Shown: in pieces, positions 47,141 through 59,416 of the stretch
Layout: each line of letters starts with the position of its first letter
Numbering within the stretch: position 1 is the first letter of the stretch
Assembly (NCBI GenBank): GCA_031310005.1
Contig: CM062379.1
Span: forward strand, 868,001-932,000
Direction: 5' to 3'
DNA from: Dactylellina haptotyla
Taxonomy: Eukaryota > Ascomycota > Orbiliomycetes > Orbiliales > Orbiliaceae
Length of the DNA stretch: 64,000 nucleotides
Made by a program: the position numbers and the translations under genes
Notes under the pieces: generated by a model
The model's input: the letters and a program-made list of their open reading frames with translations, nothing else
Told to the model about the DNA's origin: nothing
Database searches by the model: none

Positions 47141-49088
47141 TCAGTCGCTTTCATCCTCCCGCTCCAGGTCATAGGACCCATCCGAGTTGTAATCCCAGAC
47201 TCCCCTTTTCTTTTGACCACGGACCCTTGGTCTCGTGTGCTGTTTTATAGCTCTAGTGTCGTTATCCGAGTCGGCCAGGTCGTAATCATCCTCGTCAGGG
47301 TAGTCATTTTTGTAATACTCCTCAGCTATTTGATTATCGCGGACATTTTAGTCAGCATATGCCTAAGCCCAGACATCCCCACGAGGGAGGGATGTCAAAA
47401 CGATCTTCAAAAAGAAAAAAAATAGAAAGAATCTGTAACAAACCATTGCTATCTTCATCATCACTGCCCCACATGTCGGATGCGCTTTCTTCATCTTCAT
47501 CGTTCTCATACCACCACTGCTCATCATCGGAGTTGGAAATCCTAGAATGGTAATCAGCCTCCGGTGCTCAGGCGTATCAGGTCGTCCTCTATGAGTACAG
47601 GACCACAATAATTATGACAAAGGAAGAGAGGTTTTTTTCTTTCGGTTTAGAGCAAACATACACAAGCACGCCGTAATCGCCGTTGGTGACAGCACTGCTG
47701 CCGTCTTGGTTCTTCTTTATTTCCTGCCGGAAATAAACGTCATACACCCATTCCTCTTCTTCGCCCTCGCTATCGAGCTTCATCGTGGCATCGATCCTTG
47801 GTGCCCCTGCACTCTTCATATCCACATCCATGGCTTTCTCGACATCTGCCCACGTGCCACCCCCTACCCCGCCGCCAAGGGTATCGATGGCCCTGTTCGC
47901 GCGCTTCTCTTGAACAGGGGACTTTGGCGTCACGGAGGGATAGTTGTTCAGATCCGGTTGGTTGGAAATGTAATCTAGGACCATATCCTGCAGCTGCCTC
48001 GCCAGCTCGTCAGAATCAAAGCCGAAGTCCAGCCCTTCCTTGGCTGCAGTTGGATCAGCAGCAGAGTTAGCTGCCTCGTCCGCGGTCGTCGTTGCCTCAT
48101 GTTGAACCTTCCCGCTTCGCTGCTGTCTGAGCATGGCCTTTTCCTTGAAATGCGTCTTGGGTTTCTTGGTCGTGTTCGCCTTCATCGTGCCGTGCATGTC
48201 ATCATCTAGACTTTCTTCATCATCTTCTTCGTCCTCGCCATATGAGTCTCCCGCTTCCCCTCCCTTTCCAATCTTCATTGCGCTTCTCTTCTTCGCTACC
48301 CTTCCCGCACCTTCCATAAACACCGGTACGAGACCCCTCTCCCGCTTCTTGCCAGACACCTGCCCGAACCCTCCATTCTCTATCTTCATCTTCTTCGAAA
48401 GATGATACCTCCGCACCTCCGCTTTTGTGGTAGGACTCAACGTTGCCGGATCGATCGGTGTGCTTCCGCTGCTGCCGCTGCTGCCATGAAGGCTGGAAAT
48501 CGATTCCGATAATTTATGCCTCGCCGCCGCTCCAGATACAGGCATAGGCTTCTTCTTCAACCTGACGGATCTCGCCGGTGACACTGCCTTTTTGATCTCT
48601 CGTTTCGTGATGGCCAGCTGCCTGTCCGCCGCGATGGGCCTACCCTCGCGGTCCGACGAGGCAACATCGTTGTAACTACCTGGTTGAAAGCTGCCACCGG
48701 AGTCTTGTGATGCGTGTTCTCGAGTGGGCGTGGCCCCCGTGGTTGAGATTATCGGAATGTCTCTTCCTTCTGCGGTGGTGGGTTGTTGGCCGGGTTTCGA
48801 GCCATTGGGTGTGGGGATGGCGGGCGGGGTGTTGGCGGTACTGCTGTCGACGGTGTCGTGGAGGATGAAGCAGAATTCGCCGTCAACTCGCCGGCGTTTG
48901 GACTCGACGACTTTATTGGAAGAGAAGCAAGGCGGTCAGTTAGCAACTTGAGTTGTGTGGTCTTGAGAAGGGTGTTTAGGGCGTGCTGGGCGGAAGGGAG
49001 GGAGGGTTTGTGTAGCCATACGTAGGGTTTGTACAGGGTCTTCGTTCCTCCGACGTTTGATGCGGATGGTATGAGGCGGGAGAGTCAT
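47141..49088 (-). CDS. IWR1: Iwr1, RNA polymerase II nuclear import factor
   Basis: Four exons (49022-49088, 47662-48910, 47444-47541, 47141-47325) give 532 residues. The first exon MTLPPHTIRIKRRRNEDPVQTL joins to VESKRRRVDGEFCF, the conserved N-terminus. The diagnostic Iwr1 domain lies near the end: WVYDVYFR, GDYGVLVISNSDDEQWWYE, acidic ASDMWGSDDEDSN, then AEEYYKNDYPDEDDYDL. The third-exon acceptor (CATTCTAG) was chosen because it alone gives the acidic reading of the domain. Iwr1 binds the polymerase II active-centre cleft and carries an import signal, taking assembled polymerase into the nucleus; the basic KRRR clusters fit that signal. The middle is a low-complexity Ser/Lys-rich linker. 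Cdc42 follows on the same strand, about 1.8 kb away. Confidence 0.88.
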
Positions 49089-50929
49089 CTCGTCTTCTTC
49101 CTTCGTGATAGGAATGAGTGAATGAGCGAGCGAGCTAACGCAGTATTACGCCGTTGGGATGCTTCGAGGAGCTGACTCGGTGACTCGGGGTGAAGTTGGA
49201 GGTGGACGGTACGCTTGGAGGTTGTTCAGACTCGGGGCGAGGTTTCACTGTTGCAAGTCCAATCCAACCCAGCCCAACACGACCCGCCGCCCAGACTCCG
49301 AAAAAGCTTTGACACCACCAGCAAAAAGAGCTTCGTAAGGTACTAGCTGGAAGGGACCTTCACGCCGTTCTTCGAGCAATTCGGACTTCGTACTCGGCTT
49401 AGCCCGGAATGATTGAGGTCATAAGATCCGTTGCCTGGCCCAGCAGCAAGGGCAATCGAATGGCCATGTTGCTTCGTCCAAAGTCCGTAGCTCTTCCTTC
49501 GCTTGACAAATCCGGTTGCTGGTCCAAAGTAGTCGATAAAACGTCCATTCGTTACCGGACTAGCCCCCATTGCGGGATAGTTTGATGTCATCGGTTCTCC
49601 TCTCTTAGTTACTTTTGCGTAGAAAATGTGGGGAGCTTGCCTGGCAAGCTTAAAAGCTACCAAATGGACTAAAACATCGGTGTTTATCATTAATATTCCA
49701 GCTGCTTAGCTTCAGCGAGCTAGCTAGTTTATCAGCTATCAGCGGCTATCAAACAACATGGCCAGATACCAGCAGCTAATTAATCCTGGATCAGGCTAGG
49801 CATGCTCGCACCTATCCCGGCCAAACCCGTATTAGCGTGCAAGTATGATCTGAACGTTCTGTGTTTTTTAAAAAGCTCATTCCCTGACTTGTATATAGCT
49901 GGGGTGGCGGGGTGGTGGGATTCAAGAAAAGAAAACCGACTGGCATCATGAAACCTTTAGCCTGTATCCTTGCTTCTTTCGACATTATTGATGTCGTCCG
50001 GATATATATCGTCCGCCGCCTGTTATCATGCGGCTGATATCCAGCCTGGTCTTCTCCGCTTCTAGAGCGCACCATGCATATGTTGACTCGAAACAGAAGA
50101 CAAGGATCTTTCTAAGCAGGATGTATTTGTATATAAAACTTGAGAAGATAAGAGCTTCGAAGAAATACACCACGTACAGACTAGAATCGATAAGCAAATA
50201 CAACCTGCATCACGAATAAACAGTAACATTTGCAACAGAAACCCTAGCGAGAAGAACGAGGAGAAGAAGAAGCAAGAAGCGGCGGCGTGGGGAAACATAT
50301 AAAAGACGGCGTGCTGAAGATAAGAAAGAGGAAGCCATGAAGCAAAGAAAAGTGAAAATGGCATACGCAAGCACGATAACGATAACATGTAAACCATTGA
50401 GGGGGGAATAGAAAGATATAAAGAAAAAGGTAAAAGAGAAGAAGAAAGAAAGAGAGATCGCACAGGTTCTATCTTGCAATTGAGTGGAGGACAATAATGG
50501 TAAAACCGTGAGAGATGGTATACATTTCGAAATCGTAGACGGGAAACTAGAACGATTCATAACGCGTGTTCTAAACACCACACATGTCTCCTCTCCTCCC
50601 ATCTCTATCTCGTCTCCGCATCGTCATTCGTAGTAGTAAGAGAAAAGGAAAAAAATAGGAAAAAAGGGAATGTACAGAAAAGATTCCATAATTCCCTTCT
50701 TTTGTCGTAGCCCCATCACCTCCTCCAATCTTTCCCATTCAGAGTACCCAGGTTAATAAAACTTTGCGCGATAAGATACCGAACCCGCAACTTTGCTCCA
50801 AGCTTTAGTGTACACATAGAAACCGAGAAAAATAGGAGTGTTTTTGATTTGTGCTGAAAATAACCATGCAAAAAATTATCGTAAACCTCGTTTCGATTTC
50901 GTATATTGGATACCAACCGGCAAGACGTC
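49089..50929. other. Intergenic stretch between Cdc42 and Iwr1
   Basis: This stretch contains the Iwr1 promoter and the Cdc42 3' region. A minus frame at 49343-49690 (115 codons, ATG start, MINTDVLVHLVAFKLARQ) is intact but resembles no family and lacks introns, so I do not call it a gene. The part from 50,220 to 50,700 is strongly purine-rich on the plus strand. Confidence 0.35.
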
Positions 50930-51748
<819 letters not shown>

Positions 51749-54700
51749 CTTTTCAAGATACGGAGGATGTAAGTTGCTTTTTTACTTTTTACTTTATTTT
51801 TTATTTCTACTATTGTTTTGGTTCAAATCTGGACTAATCAGATCCTCTGCACCAGAAATCTAGCGTCTAGGGTCAGTTTATGTTTGTCTGAGACTGGGAA
51901 AAAAAATTAATTCGAGAAGCCCCAAGTAGAAACTTGTCCGAAAAACAGGTGATGCTGCGAGGAATGCTGGTGATAACGCGACGACAGGATCGCGTAGGGG
52001 TAGAAGGAGCAGAAGAGGTGAGGTTGGGTGGTGGTGGAGGTGAAAGGGGGGAAGAGCCGCACACGCATGCAGCAAGCACCAGCACCAGCACCAGCACCAG
52101 CAAGCAGGACCAGCACAAGCAGCAGCAGCAGATGCCAGCAGCAAGAAACAGATGCAGATGACCCTGTCCGAGAAAGTGAGAGGGCACCAAGGGGCATTGA
52201 TTGGGGGGCTGGCTAACTGGCTGGCTGCGACGCTTTCTTATGGGGGAGAGCGGTGAAGCTGCAAAGAGCTAGCGTCCTACCGAACGTACCGTACAGTGAA
52301 ATCCAGACACGCGATGGGACTGGCTGGTCGACAGAGTGATTCCCCGGGACGGCAGCAGCAGCAGCAGGGACGGTTCACAAGCGATTGGAAGGTCGGGCAG
52401 GCGGGTGCTCGTGCGGTCGGCCGGTTGCTTGTTCGGGGGAGGACGCTGGCGGGACGGGTGTCGGGTCGGTCGGTCGGGGGAGAGCGATGGCCGCTGTTGG
52501 CAGCAGATTGAAGCAGAATATGGTGGAGGTTGTGATGGGGAGGAACGTTGACGAGAGAGGGAATAATAATAACGGCAACAATAGCAAAACGATAGCTCTG
52601 TCTAAGGCTCCTCTCCTGTTCGTCCTGTTCCACTTTGGGCCACCACACAAACCACAGCCAAATTACGCTTCAAGATGTGCTGATGTGCTCAACCACAGCT
52701 CGCACCCGCTCAATCAGATGGAACGAGCGAACACAGGATGAGTGGTCACCCTGAAAATGGCCCGCAGGAAGGAAGCAGCTGCCCGTCCTTGGAAACCTGA
52801 AACGTGAAGGAGACCTCCAGCAGCAGCAGCGAGATAAGAACCCCAATCAGCTCTTTGGCCCTGCCGGCTGGATTGGCCAAGGGACCCAGACCTCGACCGC
52901 AGCGTCCACGAATCGCTGGCTGTCGGTTATCTGTCCTGTCCTGACGAGCGAGCGAGTCTGGATATGACCGTCGAACCTCCCGGCCTAGCTCCTTTAAGCG
53001 CGAAGCCTGCCTCGAAACAGTAGCTCAGTGCGTGGGTTCGTCCCAGCAGATAGCGTCGCAGCAGCTCGGGCGGAAAACAGGAGGTCCAAGAGAACATTTC
53101 CTCCTCGCACACGTTCCCTTCACACATGTTTGTTCCTTCGTTTGTTCGTCCCTTCCCACAAGCCAATCCGATGTCCCCTCGATGGCGGGCTAGGGCCAAT
53201 AGTGTAGTGGGCTCTCGGTATTGTACTTGCTCCCCCCTTCAACATGCCACGAGCGAACCTGCTTGCTGCATGCCTGCAGCGAGACGGGTTGTGCGTAATG
53301 GGCCACACCCGAAAGTGAGTTAGACCCTTTCGAACACCCAAGAAAAGCTCGAAACCCATCAAGCTCGCGAGCTAGCCTTCCTTCCCTCCTCGCTAGCTTG
53401 CTTGCTCTCCGCACTGGCTTTTTTCTTATTATACATTTCGTGGTAATTGTGGATTCCATTACTTTTCCCTTCTTTACGCGCTTCAGATTGAGGATGGGGA
53501 GGACCCGTCCCTTGATCAGCCACTGCGCAACTACCTTTCAGGCAGTAGACGGGTTGAAACGCCGACATGACAGACAATGCCACACTTCTGATGCTTCAGA
53601 CCGACCAGGTTCCTTTTACTTTTTAGACAACCTGTTCATTTTTTATTTATTTTTTCTGCCCTTCGTTCGTCACTGCCCGTCTTGCTGTCGACGTTGTCCG
53701 ACGGGAATACGAACGCCATTTAATTTCTATTCGGCAAATATGACGATAACGTAAAAGAACAGAAACGAAAAGGAAAAATTCCCGCAGCCAGTGGCTGCTT
53801 TTCCCGCTCTCTCTCCTGCTTACCGCAGGCAATATATCTGATTTTTATTTTTGGTAGACACCGGAATTATCGAATTATCGAATATATATAAACGTTAGCT
53901 AGCGCTAGGTATACTAGCATCTGTTACGTCTATATTAGACCCCTTCTACCCTCCAAGCCACGGCATTCCCATAACAATAAGCCGAGGATGCTACGTCGTC
54001 GCACAACTTTGCCTGAACGAGAAAGACGTCCTCAACTAGCTTTGCTTCACATATCGGCCGGCAGAAAGAAAAGTAAAAGCTCCAGTGACAGGTAGCTTGG
54101 CTGAAGTCAGGGAGGGAGGGCGGACCACCTTGCTGTGCGCCTGCAGCTCCCGATTCATCTCGAGATCCTTTGCTTTTCGGATCTTTAATAATATATTGGA
54201 TGCAGCAACCAGCTTAACTTTCCGAGTCGTACGGGCTCCCATCCGTGCGTGGCTGCCCCCTCCGGGATCTTGGGAGAACAAATCTCACTAGGATGGGGAT
54301 CCACCTTTCCCTCGCTTTTGCCTTTTAATATGGATTCCTTTTCTTGATACAAAAATTTATTTATATCCCTTATGGTTGATATTTATGCGTGTATGATGGA
54401 TTTATATCTGTACGTGCCGTGATTTGGACCCGTTGAACCCTTGTCGGAAGCTCCTCGAGGTGCAAGCAAGCTCGCAACGCATATGAAGATTCGAGCATCC
54501 TATGAATTCACTGTGCCAGGATGTGACTTAGCGCTATATTTTCTGCTATTCAAACAGAATGAATAGAATATATTCGCACTCGCAGAATCCTAATCGCGGA
54601 CATTCATAAATTATTCGGCGTCTGACTAAATACAAAAGAAATAAAATGACGTTAACCTGCACTTTTGTCCGTCCAGAACGCCGTTATGTTCTGTCCCCTG

Positions 54701-55690
54701 CCGCGCAAATTCGCGAAAAGGTAAAAAAGAAGAAACTCAAGCGAACCTGAATGTCAGACATGCATGCCAACATCCGTCAATATTAACGCCATAACCTCCT
54801 ATATCGGCCAACTTGTGGACCACGATAGAAGAAACCTCCCGAGCTTTTGAGAGAGTAAGAAAAGAGAGAAAGAGAGATAGAAAGAAGGAAATGGTCTTTT
54901 TTTTTTTTTTTGTCTCAGCCGAGACAGGGCGGGTTCTCGCTTCCACATACCGAACCGAAGTACCCCGATCGAACTTGGTATCCCGGGGGCGGTTCCGAGG
55001 AGACGGTTCGCTGGCTAGTAGCCGAAGATGTGTGTTGGAATGTAGATTTAAATTGGAACTAAGATCTATAGCCCTGAGAGACGGGGATAAGTTAGTTTCA
55101 GTTGCAGTATAAACTTGAATACATAGACATCCAGAGTCGACTCAGGGCGCCCCAATCTTCTATACTCTCTCCTCCTGGGTATACAGATATCAATTGCCAG
55201 CGGGTATAGTACTCTAGATGTTTCTTTGTACATGATCACACGAATACGAGTGCACATGTCGTGCATCTTTCCCACACTTTTTTCTTATCCTTTACGAAAC
55301 ACCCCATCGATGACCATCCACAGATGATATCCGTATCCTTCCCGTTCAAGGCACACGCAACATAGTCAACCCTGACGGACATAGAGACCGGAAGAGCAGG
55401 GGATATATATATTGACAATTTAGAACATATAAATCAACAGTACCAGGAAGGGTCATATTTATCCCATGAATAGGGCAATATAACTCCCAATGGAGAGCCC
55501 ATCACCGCTAGACCTCCAATCACCAATTAAAAAAGAGGCATCAATACAGTATTGAATAGTCTCTCGGGAATAAAGCTCTGAATTCGAGCGTAGTATGTAA
55601 TGTAGGATAAGGAACTCAAACTGTCACTACTATTTACAGGGAGCGCACACAAAAAACCATGTTTTCCAACGAGTTATCCAAGAACTTCTC
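51749..55690. other. Long spacer upstream of Cdc42
   Basis: This is the promoter side of Cdc42. It holds a (CACCAG)n/(CAG)n tract listed separately, a further CAG run near 52,354-52,366, A/T-rich parts (53,840-53,930), a poly-T run at 54896-54911 and many short frames without domain content. I recognise no gene, tRNA or transposon. The GC-rich part up to about 53,000 is likely to be transcribed as a long leader or to be regulatory. Confidence 0.4.
52071..52142. repeat. (CACCAG)n / (CAG)n tract
   Basis: Four or more CACCAG units run into imperfect CAG repeats. On the Cdc42 strand it reads as CTG/CTGGTG repeats, about 320-400 bases before the ATG. It is a simple-sequence tract, likely to vary in length between strains. 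Confidence 0.7.
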
Positions 55691-56580
55691 CTCAAGTCTT
55701 CGGCTCCTTGTATGGCCCTGGAGCCCGCGGCTTGCGCTTGGACAATAGGAAAGGAACTAGGGGAACTAGATCACGTTTGTTCATTCCCATATATAGGCAA
55801 AAAGAACGATTACTAGGCGGCGGAGATGTCGAAAATCAGGAAGAGGGGATTGAAATAATCAAGCTCGGCACCAGTAGGCTTTCTATTCCTCCCATTTATA
55901 GGGTTTTATTGGCCGTTGTCATCATCATTATTATCATTGCCCGTATTGTTGCCGGTTGGTGTGGCTATTGTCTTCAGTGAGATTCTCTATTTGTTGTTAT
56001 TAACAAGTAGAAAGATTGGATCGTTCTATCAGGACTATGGTCATGCAGCATGTTAGCGGCAAGAAATTTTTAGTAATAGTCCGGTATGGTCTTATAAACC
56101 GGAATTTACCTGGGGGAGGTGTCAAGCGGACACCGAAACACCCTCTTCATATATTGACCAGAGAGTAGTCAGCGGTCCGCTATTGGTAAAACCCGAGGTT
56201 TCCATTGCCGTCGACGACGATGTCGGGAGTATTGTCACGTGCATTATGGTCGTCAGGAACGTCGTCGGATTTTTGAAAGTCGCCATATGCACGACTGTTG
56301 ACGCGACTGTTCCTGCGACCGATAACACGCTTGCCGATATTGCTGCGGGGTGTGCTTTTTTTGCTGAATACTTCATCGATGCATTAATAATATATGATTA
56401 TCTTGTCGACAGCACCGTAGAGGGAGAACGATGCCATGGAGCGGAGGGGAGCTGGGAGGTCCTGAAAGTCCTTCTCGAGGGCGACGTAATCCGCCTTGAT
56501 CTCCCGCTCGGCGATAAAATCACCGCCGCAGCCGCAATTATACGTTTAGACAAGCTCATCTAGAGAAGGCATCCAGATCA
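55691..56580. other. Unresolved coding-like segment
   Basis: Both strands show protein-like composition here. On the plus strand an open frame spans 56183-56563 and ends LEGDVIRLDLPLGDKITAAA. On the minus strand a frame of similar codon quality reads FIAEREIKADYVALEKDF and later NTPDIVVDGNGNLGFYQ, but it is interrupted about twice. A plausible minus-strand intron sits at about 55,990-56,110. I cannot tell which strand is or was coding and do not recognise the product. A decayed gene is the simplest reading. Confidence 0.3.
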
Positions 56581-57297
56581 GTGTTTCCTCACATATTAGC
56601 ACCGATTTTCTAGTAGGCACGCCCACACGCTTTAGATGATCTTTTTATAGCTCATATAAACTTTGGACAGATTACGAGGCTGTGTTAGAAGTATATATGA
56701 AAAGGTTATTTGTTTTATGGTTAGGAGACTTGAGTGATAGTACAGTAGATAGCTAAGTAGATAATATTTAATTTTTCTGGTATATATTTATGATCTTGCG
56801 GGACCTTCTGGAACCCGCGTAATGTTTGTTACTATTAGAACCAGTAATTTGTGGCGGCTGATGTTGGAGCCATATGTCCAAGCTATCAAGGAACCCTTAT
56901 ATTTGGCTGACGAACGAAGCCATCGAAACGATTGCATGTTGATGACTAGCAATGATATATAAAATTGTATTATATTATATTGTAAAGTATATGATGGCGA
57001 TTACGTTGATGCTATGATGATTGAGGTGATAAATATGATGAAGTTATGTTGTTGATAAGTTGAGCAACGGTAGTCTGCAAGTGTAGCTCTCTTAAATACT
57101 CACTGCGCGGTGAGGGAACCAACACAGCTGTGGTTGACGATAACGGCGTTGTTGCTGTGTGATTCTCAGATTGGGACTAGGCCCGTTTAATGTCCCGCAG
57201 TTTTGTCGATGCCGCGCGAGTTCCCGATCCCGAGAGATGCACGCTAAAACATCGAAGAAAGCTAACTTCCAAATGGCTTTTTTTTTTTCACATTGTG

Positions 57298-57327
57298 CGA
57301 GCGAAATCGATCGATCGATTTCGCTCG
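57298..57327. repeat. Perfect 30-bp palindrome
   Basis: The sequence reads the same on both strands over 30 bases, with no spacer. Each arm is 15 bases (CGAGCGAAATCGATC and its complement) and the centre is a CGAT repeat. It lies in a gene-free area. It could form a cruciform, bind a dimeric factor, or be chance. Confidence 0.85.
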
Positions 57328-59260
57328 GTTTGGCTACCCGGGGTATGCACAGCAGAAACCCTTTAGTTCCTTTCTAGCTTTTTGAGATTTGAGTAAAATT
57401 CCCGGGGAGATCTGTTGAAAAAAGGGGTCCTTACTGCAAAAGGGTAGGTTGTGTGCTTCCCGAGAAATACGAGAGCGTAGACATAGTTGAGATGTTTAAG
57501 TTCGTATTGGATATTTGATATGTAATTCTTTTGGGGGCGTTTGTAATTTTTGTGCGAATGCTCGGAAATCCGATACCACAGGAACTGGATATGCAAAGTC
57601 GTTTGACTCCTGCAAACGACGTCATGCTTTGACAGGCATTGCGAGACATATCCAGATAACCCTGCAGCCTGCAACGTCAATGGGCGTAAATGTCGATTTT
57701 TTCAACCAAAAAAACATACTCTTGTATATGTGTGCTTCATTTGGGATTGATTAAGAGGGGCTTGTTATTCGCTCTTACTCAACTGTGGATCCGGGTTTCA
57801 CAGATTCAAGGGCTCGTTCAGATCTATGAAGCGGAGGGAGATGTAAAGAGGGAAGCGCCGTGGGACCTGCAGCTGCATCGAACCTGCTATGGAAGGACAG
57901 TCGCCAAGCTTGCGGGTAGGTTCACGATAGTGTTAAGCTGGCAGGTTGGCCAGGCCATGTGCAGCATGCTAAAAAGCCCGCACAGATGTTTTTTGCTTGA
58001 TTGATTTCTTTTCGCTGTTTGGGGAAAGCCTTGAGCCGTCGTTCATCGTGTAGCTACGTAGCGCTACTTTCACCTCTCTTTTCACTACTGTCTTTACCAT
58101 CTCTTTCCTCGTTACTTTCAACGACTTATTTCCAGGCGCCATTTGTTTAACATTCGTATTTTCGACCAACCGAAGCAGCGGCGTTCGAGAGCGAATTAGA
58201 TCCCAGCTGTGATTGGGTTTATATTTTCTCCCAGGTTTTCACTTTTCGCGAAAAGATTTCGCACGACGTTCGTTGGGCGGGAAGAGAGAGAAGAAAAAAC
58301 CTATTCTGCAGCCTGCGTGGAAGATTTGCATTTGGCCCCTCCAAACACCTTGCAGCTGACTCGCCTCTGAATATCGGAATTGCAATAATACTTGACGACT
58401 GGACGGTGCAGCAGGATATATCTTCCACACGGGAGACAATTTATAGCAGCGGGTGAGTGAGCAAAGGCAGTTGGACGGAGCAGCAGCTGGGCAGGACTGT
58501 GCTTCCCCGCCGGCTGGTGCTGAATCCGGCTATCGCAGCAGGCGATCTTCAGCGGGGGGGCCACCGTTTTCCCCTAGTTTTTTCCTGCCAGTTTGCATGG
58601 CCTGAAACCAAAGGCTCCTCCCACAAAAATAGAGGAATAAAATAAAACAAAAATCGTTATACCAGAAAAGGGAAGGAAAGAGGAAAACAGGGCTAACGGG
58701 CTGCAGCGAGTATAGATTAATAAGAGTCCGAACTATCGAGCCAGCATTATTGTTGTTATAGCGCGGCCAACGGACCAGCAGTTCCATCCAATCTTTGGCA
58801 GAGACCTCTCGAACGAGTGCTAAAAGTGGGACCTTGCAGCTGGCAAGTTTCTCAGAAACGTTCACCTCTCCCTGGTTCCGGGCATGCGCTGCTGAACGCT
58901 TCTTCGACCATCCGACCACTGTGCCGACGTTCGATCCGACTGTGACGACGCCCTTTTCTCAGACGTTCCGGTGCGACAGAGCAGAGCAGAGGCAAGCAAG
59001 CTGTATGGGAGCGGAGGCGAGAACGGACGACAGGCACAACACATTGCATCATTGCTCGGACCTGCTGGCTGGCCTCTCCTGCGAGATCTGCGCGGGCGTT
59101 CGAAACAGACGACGTCTAAAAACTGTCACCGCCGTTCTCTTAGTCCGTTGCCTGGGGAGGGGCGTAGTGGGCTGCTCCGTGTTATATTCTATCATATATT
59201 ATGCGCCCACGGTGCTGCATACTTAATAGCTGACGCCTGACAGTTGCATACATATCCTTC

Positions 59261-59286
59261 GATCTATCTATCTATCTATCTATCTC
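59261..59286. repeat. (TCTA)n microsatellite
   Basis: About six tetranucleotide units lie 130-155 bases before the ATG of the histidine kinase, probably in its leader. Confidence 0.7.
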
Positions 59287-59416
59287 CACTTGTCAACATC
59301 CATCGATCCCGACCTAGCCTGGAGCCAGACAGCCAACCGCAGCTGCCCGGCGACCTCTCCACCGTCTTCCAAAGTTGGCGTCCCTTCTGCGCAGCTTTTT
59401 CCGTTCCTTTGTCGCC

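Larger units (their letters stand above)
56581..59416. other. Spacer upstream of the histidine kinase
   Basis: The left part (to about 57,150) is AT-rich with nothing recognised. A perfect 30-bp palindrome lies at 57298-57327. From about 58,200 the sequence is mixed and probably contains the kinase promoter and a long leader with a (TCTA)n repeat close to the start codon. Short frames on both strands (for example plus 58795-59226) lack domain content. Confidence 0.4.

Noticed and set aside
49343-49690. 115-codon minus-strand open frame with ATG
   Set aside because: It has no recognisable domain or introns and an irregular composition; kept only as a note in the spacer entry.
52965-53050. Sequence resembling a tRNA D-arm (GTAGCTCAGTGCGTGGGTTCG)
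   Set aside because: D-arm and T-arm-like words are too close together and the remaining stems cannot form.
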